A stretch of DNA of 64,000 nt. It comes from Augochlora pura. Taxonomy: Eukaryota; Arthropoda; Insecta; Hymenoptera; Halictidae. Below, in pieces: positions 48,346 through 58,880 of the stretch. Position 1 is the first letter of the stretch. Each line of letters opens with the position of its first letter. The notes beneath the pieces are model-generated. The model ran no database searches. It saw only the letters and a list, made by a program, of their open reading frames with translations, and was not told the origin of the DNA. Where the stretch lies: assembly GCF_028453695.1 (NCBI RefSeq), contig NC_135777.1, positions 15,303,714 to 15,367,713 of the forward strand, read 5' to 3'. A program made the position numbers and the translations under genes.

Positions 48346-49728
48346 TCCGATGAGAATAGCCAGCCTATTACAAAGAAATTTCACAGTAGATTTACAGCGC
48401 ATTAAAGTTGCGGTTGTCGTATGTTAGTTTATAAGAACAATATATTCGATAAATAACTCATAAATGTATCTTTGTAATCTGAATAATCGTAAATTGTCGC
48501 TTTGATAATATATTTACTTAAATACTTCAACTATTGCAGATATTTTTATTATTACTGTATTTTTATTAGATTCAAAAAGAATGTAATATAAAACTCATGC
48601 ATTCTTCAAACTCTTCGGTATTCTGAAATTTTGGGGTCCCTGAAACTTTATATTCTAAGTGTTTCTCATGGTATTTGTACGATTTCTTCGTGAAAGAATA
48701 TTCTCATATAACCCTGCGAGATCTTGAATTATGTCCTGTACAAATGAATTCATTTTGGCACGCGATTTCGTGTGTTATAAAAAATACATAGCATTGCATT
48801 TAAAAAATTGATGGTTACCTCGACCTGTAAAAAAATAATGCAGCCAAGAAACAATCGCAGACACCGTTGCGTTGCTCGCAGAAAGAACGATATAACTTTA
48901 TCCCCGTTCGTTTTTATCTAGCGTTTACCGTTCACGAGATAACCGCCGGCTAGATTCACCGTAAACACCCTGTGTAAAGAGGGACCGAGATTCCGCGTGT
49001 CGATTATCACTCGCCGGCACTCGGGAAAGGAAATCCTTTGCCGAAAGTTCGTCATGGCAAATGGCGCGAATAGATCCTGAACCGAGAGCAATCGACTTCC
49101 TTCTCGCCAGTTCCATTTCACCGTTCGGTGATCTCGTTAAATTCGTTTATTGGCCGATCGTATTCTTAAAAAGTTCCTCCGACGAGTGGCTGCTTCTTCG
49201 CCCAGTGCCGATCGTCGAACCGTTCGCCGGCGTTTACGGTTTACCCGATCGCTGAAACGACAGAGATAACGCCGTAATATCGGGCGTTTCCCGATTCCTG
49301 GATACAACAGCGGCGATCCTGTATCCCGGTGTCGTCGGCGCCGCGATTACTCGCTGCCATTGACACGAGGAATCTTCGGTTTCCCACGGAATGGACTGCT
49401 CGCTCCGAGCAACGTGTAATTGTTGCAATGACACGCGGACAGAGCCATCGATCTGCATCGGGACGATCCAGCCGCGATGCTGGAACCGCTGCTGAGATCG
49501 ATTAGGGGCGCGCCGGTATTGTACAGTGTTCGACAGCGTGGAATGTTTCGTTCCGGGCTATCTTTCTTCTTCCGGCGATTTTGCAATCTTGCGAATTGGA
49601 ATTGCAACGCATTTTTAACTTTGGAAATTGATGCCACGAAGTCCTGTCACGCGTACTGTTTTCGACGAATTTATGCGCAACAAATTGGATAGTAAATGGT
49701 GCCAGAATTTCGAACACGCTGCAACGCT
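48346..49728. other. Non-coding block: AT-rich to 48900, then CpG-containing
   Basis: Overlapping frames of under 100 codons, no motifs. Nothing else recognised. Confidence 0.5.
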
Positions 49729-49935
49729 TTAACCCCTTGCGCTACGACTTTTTTTAGGACTGTCTTCTTTAGCACTTTTTCGTCATTGATAATTTACTTG
49801 GTGAAAGAAGAGGGTTGTTTCTTGATTGTCTTCATTTACTTTCGTTTACAGATTTTAGTGACAGAAGGTTCAAATGTTGTTTCGATTTAATGAAAACGAT
49901 TGGTAGCCATATTTATTAGATTAGATGCCAAGTGA
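49729..49935 (-). mobile_element. Decayed TTAA-type miniature element, CCCTTGCACT group
   Basis: It starts TTAACCCCTTGCGCTACGAC and aligns with the reverse complement of 11138-11389: TTTAGCACTTTTTCGTC against TTTAGCACTTATTTGTC, and TTTACTTTCGTTTACAGA against TGTACTTTCGTTTCTAGA. The palindrome-bearing end has been lost or is unrecognisable, so the right border is approximate. Confidence 0.55.
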
Positions 49936-50683
49936 TCGTCTCTATCTATGTTCTTGCATATTTGTCTTGCAAAAATCATAAAAATTACAAACAACATTCT
50001 TACACCTAATGATATAATGTTTTACTCACAGAATTATTGCTCATTTTTGCTGGCTAGTTCGCATTACTTGCACTTTAAAACAAGGTAAATAACGATGTTA
50101 ATGCCACGATATTTATTCATTATAGAATTTTTACATTAGAAACCAAAACGACCAAATAATTTTACAAGTTTAATATTCAAGATTGTCTTGTATAAATTCT
50201 TATTCAAAGTATTCAAAGTTCAGTTTTCTGAGATTCTCGAAGGCACATCAAACTGATGGAAAGGAATGGAGTTTCATTACAGGGAAGGAAGTTTGGAAAA
50301 AGATTCCATGTTTTACACCTGTAACGGCTAGAATGCCGTCTGGCGACCGTAGCAACCGAACGAAATTAGTCAAGGAACGGAAAGGTTTCGCTGAAATGGA
50401 AATGAGAAAGCGGACGCTGGCAACGACCAACGACCCGCGTAGCGAGCACGTCTCATAATTTCTTCGTCCATCAGTCGCTTAATCAGCGTCCGTTTCCGGA
50501 ACCAGTTTGCTCCGGTTGCACAAGCGGGAACGCGGTTTCTAAGCGGACAGCCCAGCCGGGTTTCACCCGGCTCGCACGTCGCCCGCCCGGTGCCCCGTCA
50601 CGAACGTCTGAAATGCCTCCTCGAACGCATCGCGAAAGTGCATTACACTGCGTCTGGAATACGCAATACGGCTCTCTGTGTGT

Positions 50684-50697
50684 GGGGGGGGGGGGGG
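50684..50697 (+). repeat. G14 homopolymer
   Basis: Fourteen G bases between a TGTGTGTG-like stretch and AGGGGTC. Confidence 0.85.
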
Positions 50698-50822
50698 AGG
50701 GGTCTGTGGAGGCTGGCTCGTCTCGCGCGGCTCGCGGATATGCGGCGCACGAGCGTATCTACACACGAGCGTAGCAAATTCGCGTCGCTCGGCTCGGCTC
50801 GCCACGCTCTCCCCGGGCTAGA

Positions 50823-50858
50823 CGAGAGAAAGAGAGAGAGAGAGAGAGATAGAGAGGA
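50823..50858. repeat. (GA)n microsatellite
   Basis: About ten GA units with an AAAG start and a GATAGAGAGG end. Confidence 0.9.
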
Positions 50859-51552
50859 GAGCCCATAATCGTTGCGGAACTCCCAGCAAGCCACGTCGTT
50901 TCTTCCTCCACTTCGCCCGATTCGTTTCGCATCGCGACCTATCCTCCTGCGAAACGATGCTCTCCGCTACCCGATATAGGATCCATGATACGCGAACTGC
51001 GAGGCGAGGCTCGTTCCACGCCAGATATGCTTCGCCCGTCGGATTTCCATGTGCTCCGACGGTAATACTGTTTTTACCGGAGCATTTAACATATCCGTGC
51101 GCGCGGTATCATCCCTTCGCAGATCGAATAATAGCTGGCAGTCCTCCGTGTTTACGCTCCGACGTGCTTCCGGCACACTGCACTCGCGAGCCGTATCACT
51201 GGTTCTCGGGCTCCCCCTAATGGATTCCATGCTGTTTCCATGGGACATACAGGAACACGATATTTACCACCATCGAACCTCCTCCACGACGATTGAAATT
51301 TTCTTCGAGCCCCGTGCCCCGCTGAAATCAATTGAGATGTAGTGCAAAATCAGCTTATTTAATTTTTACACTCTTTATACTCTCACTGTTATGTCGATCG
51401 AATGTGGGTGACATTTTTAGCAAAATTTGTACTGATATTTTAACATAGTCTATTAAATAAATCAATGTTTGCTAGATCCGTGAGAGTTGTTTAATTACGT
51501 GTGATTTTTATAGATATTCCTGTGGCAGTCGACGTGTTCGTTACTACACCTA

Positions 51553-51804
51553 TTAAATCCCTTGCACTGTAATAACGAGTCAGACTCGTGGTGAAGATTT
51601 TATGCAAGCTGTACTAAATATGACTATTATTAATTTCTTCAACGTCGAAGTAAAAATAAATTCTTCTGTTATCAAAGAATAGAAACAAGGGTGAATAAAG
51701 ATATTATAATAAGAAAAAATTGTCTCATCCTATTAGCAAAATTGTTAAGTACGAATAAGGGTTTATCGTCACAGCATAAAAGGAGCGGTAGTGCAAAGGG
51801 TTAA
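51553..51804 (+). mobile_element. TTAA-bounded miniature element, CCCTTGCACT group
   Basis: A 252-bp element with intact TTAA at both ends; the left end is TTAAATCCCTTGCACTG and the right end read inward TTAACCCTTTGCACTACC. The palindrome ACGAGTC-A-GACTCGT at 51575-51589 is unchanged from the copy at 11138-11389, although the interiors have diverged by many substitutions. The right end is closer to the CCCTTTGCACTC group, which links the two groups. Non-coding. Confidence 0.85.
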
Positions 51805-52600
51805 AACGTTATTATTGACATAAAATTTTTAAACGGAGAATTAATTGTCTTTCTTATACATCAATAGTAAAGAAGCTCGATTTAACTCTAGCACGTATGT
51901 TAAAAACGTTCCATTTTTACAGCCTTTTTACAATTACGAATAAGAATGAATAACAAATACATAAATCGGCAATATTATTAAGGGTTCAAGTCAACGATCA
52001 AAAGAGAACACTTGACACAGTCATTGAAATTTTCTTAAAAATTGAATTATTAAACTACAAATACAATGTTTGTGCTTCTGCAAAATCCTCTGACATATAA
52101 GATAAAATAATATAATGAACAGGACTTGTAATTATCTTCTCTCAGAGTCGTTCCAAGTTGAACCTACAGGGTGCTCACTGAAGAATTGAAAAGTTTGAAA
52201 AAGTCATGACCTGTCCATTTTCAATCTCCTCTGTTTTCTCTCCTTTTGTAGATTACAGAGCAACCCACGGTGATTAAGATGGCTACGTATGATTCCCAGC
52301 GGCGAATGAAACTCGTTAAGTTTTCCTATTCCAGTGAAAAGTGAATTCTTGAAACTCAAAGGTAAAACTTGCATAAAGTCATGGAAAATGCTGTGCAAAG
52401 AGCCTGTATTTGTGAGCAGGAAGATAGCGATAAAGGATGTTGTTACTGAACAATGTCCATTACCTCTGTTTCTGAATGAAATAATATATGTATAATTAAA
52501 AAACATGCGTTTGTGAAATTAATTTTTCATAAAATTTTGCATCACCGATCTAATGATTACATTCCACGTGTTTGCAGCAAGCATACAACCAACTCTATTT
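51805..52600. other. AT-rich non-coding stretch
   Basis: A 100-codon minus-strand open frame (52204-52506) has no recognisable motif. Nothing else recognised. Confidence 0.5.
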
Positions 52601-52911
52601 TTACACGATTTTGAAATAACGCGGTTCGCCAATAAGAATAAATACACTTTTTTTTTACACGAATTACACGGATAAAACACGGACTGAATTTTCACTGTAC
52701 AGTAATTTTAATTTTTTTGTAACAAAAATGAATTGTTTTTATTTTATAAATACTTATGTAACATGGATTTCGTCATTACTTCTTTTTCAAGATTTTTTGG
52801 GAAAATATTTACAGTTTCTTCATCTTACACGATTTTTTAAAGTTGTGTAACGTATCCCCAAATTTACCATATGTCGCATGTATTTTTTTACACGATTCTT
52901 TTTGCACGCTT
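52601..52911. repeat. Scattered TTACACGATTTT repeats, probable old mobile element
   Basis: TTACACGATTTT or close variants occur at 52601, 52656 (TTACACGAATTACACGG), 52825 and 52888 (TTACACGATTCTTTTTGCACG), usually next to T runs. The arrangement looks like a decayed terminal or tandem repeat, but no borders or coding capacity were found. Confidence 0.4.
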
Positions 52912-54052
52912 TTCTAAGAAACGTATCTACCGTGTGAAAAAAGAGTTGGGCGTACTAATCTCCTTAAAACAGAATGCAAGGCTGAAACGATTGAAACAGG
53001 GGGAAAAGCATAAAGTCGGAGAAGCATATTATCACGGAGCAGGAAAAATTGGTTAACAGCATGCAGCATCTGTTCCTTCTTCCAGAGTATTGTTTCAATC
53101 GCCGTCAGGTCGATTCGTAGTCTGGAGAAGCACCTAATCATTCTCGGGAGGGCGGTGGTACGCGCCGGAGACAGGGAGAAAAGGAGCGAGTTGTTATCTC
53201 TGTGCAGCGAGGGTGGACGGGTAGTGCATCGATCGGAGCGACGATAAAATTTTATTCGCTCGGTGCACGGGGGCCTGCATGTGGGTCGTGCAAGGTCGGA
53301 CAACGAAAAAACGCTAGACAGCCGGGGGTAAATAAATTTAAGACTGGCTTGTTCCCCGCCGTCAGCCGGTTTTCGGTCCACTCTCGGACCACGGGAAGCG
53401 GCGGATTCTTTTACTGCTTCGACTTTACGAGAGCCCGACGCTCCCGGTTCCCTCGATTACCGATCGAACACGCTTTTTATGCGGCCGAGAGCGTCGTGGC
53501 TAGTGAATGCAAAGTGCTCGCCTCTCCTCTCTATCCGCCTTCAATTTTCGTGTCCCTGATATAACAATAAAAATATCCCAATAAAAGGACTCGGTCTCTC
53601 TCTCTCTCTCTTTCTCGTAGCCAAGCGAATGGAAAAATCTGCGGGATATTTGGTCGCTCGCGACAGAGCCGGCTGCCATAACTATTTCATTTTTCACCGC
53701 TTCCGTGATACGATTCCCGATGGCGTAAAGATTTCCGTGCCACTGACGGTCTTCCACATGGGAGTTGGCATAATCAATGATTCGTACCAAATATTGACCC
53801 TTTTCACTCCGGTGTACCACTTCAGGGGATGTAACGAGACTGCTTGCAATTATGGCACTTTCAATACTACTTGTTTTATCATGTCGACGTAATTTTATGC
53901 TAAATTTTATTATACCAAATTCTATTTGTTTAAGAATTACTTACGCGACTTTATGAGTCGATACCAATTCGAGTTGCTAGTAGACAATGTAAAAAAATCT
54001 TCTGTGCTTCTGAACGATGCTATCTAGGCTTTGAAACTAATTTTCACTGTAT
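52912..54052. other. Non-coding block, CpG-rich at 53060-53560
   Basis: Contains a CT array. Frames of 155 (minus, 52914-53381) and 120 codons (plus, 53202-53564) overlap and have no motif. AT-rich from about 53880. Confidence 0.5.
53594..53616. repeat. (CT)n microsatellite
   Basis: About nine CT units, then TTTCTC. Confidence 0.9.
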
Positions 54053-54344
54053 TAACCCCTTCCCGTACTTTAGCGGGTCAGACTCGCGATGAAGATTTTT
54101 GCCCAAACATGAATATCGCGAGTCAGACTCGCGAACAGTTACTTGGGCCAAACATAAACATCGCGAGTCAGACTCGCGAACAGATACTTGGGCCAAACAT
54201 AAATATCGCGAGTCTGAGTCGCGAACACATACCTGGGCATCTACATTTCGGATCGTATTGCGACTGTTTACAAACATCAGTCTGGTCTGTTTAGCGCCCG
54301 TTGATGCGAGTTTCGTCGAGCTAAATGGCACGGGAAGGGGTTAA
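54053..54344 (+). mobile_element. TTAA-bounded element with 45-bp palindromic tandem array, short copy
   Basis: A 292-bp element, inverted relative to the copy at 8760-9339. TTAA and the 15-bp end TTAACCCCTTCCCGT are intact on both sides. Four tandem 45-bp units start at 54071, 54116, 54161 and 54206, each with the 19-bp palindrome (arms TCGCGAGTC/GACTCGCGA). The first has a GGGTC variant, and the last a T-G-AGTC change that breaks the palindrome. The rest matches the other copy closely up to GATGCCC, where the longer copy continues with about 288 extra bases. Non-coding. Confidence 0.85.
54071..54224. repeat. Tandem 45-bp units with 19-bp palindrome
   Basis: Four units at an exact 45-bp period forming more than half of the short element. 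The inter-palindrome part reads CAGATACTTGGGCCAAACAT with small changes. Confidence 0.9.
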
Positions 54345-55860
54345 ACAAGCCGGATGTTAATGGGATTTTTAGAGTAGAAAATTGTTCAATTAATATTTCC
54401 TCTAATATATTTTCAATTTGTAATTTCGGTTTCACTTGCTAAATGACTTTGATATAGTTGGAAATTTTGAAGTCGTAATTAGTGCACAGACGTACAGAAA
54501 TAAGGCACGTGCGTCAACTTTTAGGCCAATATATTACGATGGTCATCGATTGACCTCGGCAAGGAGTTTCTAACTATCTGCCACGTTTTTGTCTGGTTCC
54601 CGTGGCAACTCGCAGCGACAGGTCGAGGAAAATGGTGACCACTTGGATGGCATTCGCCGCGAGCTCTCAGGCATTTCGTTCCCGGCGAATTAATCTACGT
54701 TGATGGTCCCGCGGCACTTGATCGACAGACGAACAGCAGAATTAAAATTCGCCACTTCGAGTGGCTCGAACGAGTACGCCACTTGACCGCGATACAGAGA
54801 CAGAACGCAGAGCGCAGCTCGCGTCACGGCAGAGTCAACAGCATCCGAACGACAACCTACGATCCTAGAATGTACGTTCACCGATTGATTAGCGACGCCG
54901 CTACCGAAAACACTGGTTCCCCGATGAAATTGGATAACGGGCCGGCTCTGTATCGTTTTCGGCATTCGCTTGTAAATGCATATGGTCTACTGACGTGCAT
55001 AGAACAGACTCGAAACAATGGATATTCGAACTGCCGCTGCCATTTTACCCGGGTGCATTACCAATGCACTCTTTTCCGATCGAATCGACGTTCATTAAAA
55101 TCAGCGACAGAATCGGCTGCGAGAAGGTCCCGTTTCAGGTGATCAACGAACCATGAATTGTTTCGAAATTATTTCTCTATGTTGTTGAACGAACCACTAG
55201 TGAAATTACATTGCATATCGTACATTTAGGTGTTACGTATGATCTTCTTTTATGTAATATTAATTGTTTTTTTGCAACGATAACTGGAGTATTTATGTTA
55301 TCCAAAACATGGATAAACATGGAGCAATGAAGACTTAAGATGAAGTCACAAATTCTATTGATTTATTCCCACTGTAACGTTATTAAACGAAAAATAATAG
55401 AATTTTATATAATTTCTGTTCTACGTAATCGATGAGGACAATTTGTATTCTGCATAAAGATTCTCATTTCAATAAGAAGTCTGACAAATGTATGGACTAG
55501 AATCATATTAGCATGAAATATAATTTCAAAAATTTTGGCTTATGTTTTAAAATGTAATCTATATATGCCGGAATGCGAATAAAGCAGGTGCAATAACTTA
55601 TTATGTTGCTATGAATTAAAGTAACCCCAAATTGTCATAACAATAAATTTGAAAAAACATTCTATTTTCAAATTACATACCTCCAATAAAACATTTTCGG
55701 GATACGTTTTATTACATTTATTTACGCATTTTATTTACATATCAACAGGATTGAATTTTTCGTAGCAACCTGAGAAGCTGCATACGGGACCACAAAGTCT
55801 TCGAAATAAGTACAATCGGTTTTCAAAGGGTTGATGAAATGTTTACACAATAATGGCTCG
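54345..55860. other. Non-coding block, CpG-containing at 54560-55140, then AT-rich
   Basis: A 119-codon open frame (54783-55142) has no recognisable motif and a 91-codon frame overlaps it on the other strand. A lone AAAGGGTTGA near 55828 lacks a partner. No gene called. Confidence 0.5.
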
Positions 55861-57000
55861 GGCCCTGAAAGGAGAAATAGGGTGCACAGGGGTTTGAGAG
55901 CGGCGAGCTCGAGAGCCTGTAACCATTGAGACTTTTAGCAAGCGAATCGGCGGACAGTCTGCAAGGATATCCTGCACGGCTAAATACTATTTTACACATT
56001 TTCCTCCCCAGCGAAGTTCCACCGCCCCATGCTGACCAGTTGCCTGAAAGATAGTCAGGGGCGGCGCGGTCGGCCCCCGCCCTGATCCCCCGTTGAAAGA
56101 GCCCGGCCGTCAGATTTCTAGTGCCGGTCCCGGGGTCTAGGAGCGTGAACGCGAGAGCCAGAATGCGTGTCCACGGAGCCAGCGGAAACGGTCCGGCTTA
56201 TGGGGTAATTATTTTTTCAACTGGACGGAAGGGGGCGGGGAGCGAGGGGCGGCGCGCACCGCCGGGGGTCTTTGCTTGGCCAGGAGAACAAGGGTGAAAA
56301 TAGACGGGGGAAGGTTGAATGTACTCTTGTCTCTGTAAATACTGCGCGTCGCTGTGTATAGGAATCGGTGTGCGCGCGCCTGTGTGTGTGTGTGTGTGTG
56401 TGTGTGCACCAATGTGTGCATGTGTACGGGCGCGCGAGATACGGCGGACAGGGAGGGAACGCGCGGGTCTTACGCACACAAGCCGCGGCACGCAGCTGGT
56501 TTAAAGCGGTGAAAGCAAAAGAGTACATGAAAGAAACGTTAATTACTGCATTACTGGCTAGCCAACCGTAAAATGTACTGCAGCTCGCGGCGCCGCGACG
56601 CGCCACGCCAGAGCCGAGCCAAGCCGAGAACACCGCGCGCGACCGCTCGAACGCTACCGTATGCGGGGCCAGGCCGGCAGCGCGAGGGTAAATGCGAAAC
56701 AAAGTCGCCGTGCACGGGAGATGCGCCGGAATAATAGACACGACTCGGCTCAATGAGGAATTAAGGGTAAACGAATTACGCGGACGAGTGCCCGGCAAAT
56801 TATCCCGTTGTTGTTTGCGCTACCTTTGACATTTTCAGGGCGCTCCGAGGAGACAGGTACCCGCTGCCTTCAACAACCCGCCAACAACGAGCGCGACAAT
56901 CCCCGTTAACCCTTTCGGTGTTAAACACCTCGGTAATTATTACTTCGCTGCTGCGCTGTACGCGCGTGCGAGGCGAGAATGTTTCCATCAATGAGTTCGG
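55861..57000. other. CpG-rich non-coding block
   Basis: Contains a TG/CA array. A 193-codon minus-strand frame (56217-56798) reads through that array and gives a Thr-His repeat, so it is treated as an artefact. A lone TTAACCCTTTCGGTG at 56907 resembles an element end but no partner was found. Confidence 0.5.
56381..56406. repeat. (TG)13 microsatellite
   Basis: Thirteen uninterrupted TG units, followed by CACCAATGTGTGCATGTG. Confidence 0.95.
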
Positions 57001-57977
57001 TTGCTTGGAAATAATGTAACTAAGTCTAGCTCCATTTTCACGGACTGTTGTATAAAAAACAGGATAATAGAATTTATGTGGGTTAATCGTGGTAGAAAAT
57101 AACGAGTGTTAATAATTTTGATTGGTATGTATAATTGTTTGATGTCTATGATTGATTAAAAGGTTCCTTGTCGAAATGTTTTATCGCTTAATCATAGTGT
57201 CATTTAGGTATATTATCACCTAGTAATAATAAACTTTGTGAAATGAACTTTCCGATGAAAGAGTCTCTACTGTATATCTTACTTCGTCCCATTTTAATGA
57301 GAAAAGTTTCTATGTAAAAAGACGAAAAATAAAGGAGTTGGACCATCGTTATGTAATTATCGTTTCATCTTTATGTAAAAGATTACATTTTCGAGTTAGT
57401 AAAATCAGTAACGTTTACCGAAGTAAAACTGTAAAATCGTCTATAGGATTAGCTGCAAAAATATAAAATATAAAATAGTGATTAACAAAGATAAATTTTC
57501 CAAACATGAGTAACAAAAGCATTTGCGTTTCAGGAAATGATTTGTGACTATTATTTTTAATGTGACTAACGTTATTCACGTTTTTAGGCATTAGTTAATC
57601 TTTCACAAATGTGTTCGTCTCTGATTATAGATAACCACGTTGGCCCGCCAAATGGACATATTAAAAAGCAATCACGGCAATGGAATTTCTGCAAGAGAAT
57701 TAAAGCATAATTGTCATTACAAGTAACCAGGAATGTAACCGCTGTAACCCGGTTCGCGGCAGTCAATCACGGCAATGAAGGCAGGCGGCACGCGTCCGAT
57801 CAATCCTTGTTCTCCGCTCGCATTCGTATTTATGTATCCCGGAGCCTCGGATTTGTAATAAAACTGCGAGCGGCGTTGCCGTTTTAACGAACCGCGAGCC
57901 GCTGGCGTCCGTAACTCCATCGGCCAGTCGATCCGCGTGTCAACGAACGTATGATTGTTTTCGTAATTCGCAGCTGG

Positions 57978-57997
57978 CCCCCCCCCCCGCCCCCCCC
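57978..57997. repeat. C run with one G
   Basis: Eleven C, one G, eight C; G-quadruplex potential on the minus strand. Confidence 0.85.
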
Positions 57998-58209
57998 TAC
58001 CCTTCCCTCCCGTCGGTTATTTACATAAACGTTGAAAATTTATTTGTTTCAGTTTATTTCGTACGCAATATCCGGTCGCTCGCGCTCGCGCGAGCCGTCC
58101 GACGCTTCAGGAATCGCCAAATAGGGAACACCGGCGGCTTTGTTTCGGTTTACAATTCAATTCGCAAGCCGCCCTCGCCCCTGTCCACGGAATCCTCCGC
58201 GTCGGCCGA

Positions 58210-58224
58210 CCCCCCCCCCCCCCC
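58210..58224. repeat. C15 homopolymer followed by (TC)n
   Basis: Fifteen C bases, then TCTCTCTCC. Confidence 0.85.
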
Positions 58225-58880
58225 TCTCTCTCCTCCCTCTGGAAAACCTGATAAAATGGCACCGCGTTTATTACCATCAATTCTGTATGCTTATCCGGGA
58301 CATTGATTCGCGAGTTAGCGATCGCGTCACGTAGTTCATTATTGCTGCGCCGCTTTATTCGCGCGAATCGCGCGGCGGCGATCTCCGCGCGTTTTCCACC
58401 CGCTTTCGGGACGCGATCTAGCCGCAGTTAACCGCTCGATAAACACGAAATCGGACGATGTAACTGCTTGGATACGGAGATCAGAGATGCAACGAAATGC
58501 GCGCACGCCCGCCACCGTTTTTAGCATTTCGCAGCGACGTCGCAGCGCGCACCCTTTAAACTTTACGAGGGCGTCACTCGTGAACCGGATGTTAGCGTTC
58601 CGCCGGTTTACGAGCGCCAGCGGGAAATGGTTTACACAAATGTCCTACCGGCAGCCGTCTAACCGGCCGTTTTTGACACCGTGTTCGCGAGCCAGCCGCG
58701 AATCCCATTTCTGGACGCTGTCGTTAGAGGAAAGATTGGCTATCCGGCACGCTGAGTAGATTCTTCCTTCCCTCCCCCCGCGACGTAAATCCCAAGATTG
58801 CGAATTTCGAATTACAAATTCACGCACCTTTCATCCGATCTGCAATGGTCGGCCGAATTCAATTTCCGACAACTTTTCAA

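Larger units (their letters stand above)
49936..51552. other. Non-coding block: AT-rich to 50280, then CpG-rich
   Basis: Contains a G run and a GA array. Frames of up to 97 codons overlap on both strands with no motifs. Confidence 0.5.
57001..58880. other. Non-coding block: AT-rich to 57720, then CpG-rich with C runs
   Basis: Short overlapping frames only. Two C-rich runs (57978-57997 and 58210-58224). No gene recognised. Confidence 0.5.

Noticed and set aside
54501..54518. TAAGGCACGTGCG, resembling the start of miR-124
   Set aside because: Diverges after nine bases and lacks the expected precursor arm.
56217..56798. 193-codon minus-strand open frame
   Set aside because: Reads through the TG array, giving Thr-His repeats; no conserved domain.
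56907..56935. TTAACCCTTTCGGTG, possible TTAA-element start
   Set aside because: No opposite end found; a second TTAA only 16 bases away makes it uninterpretable.
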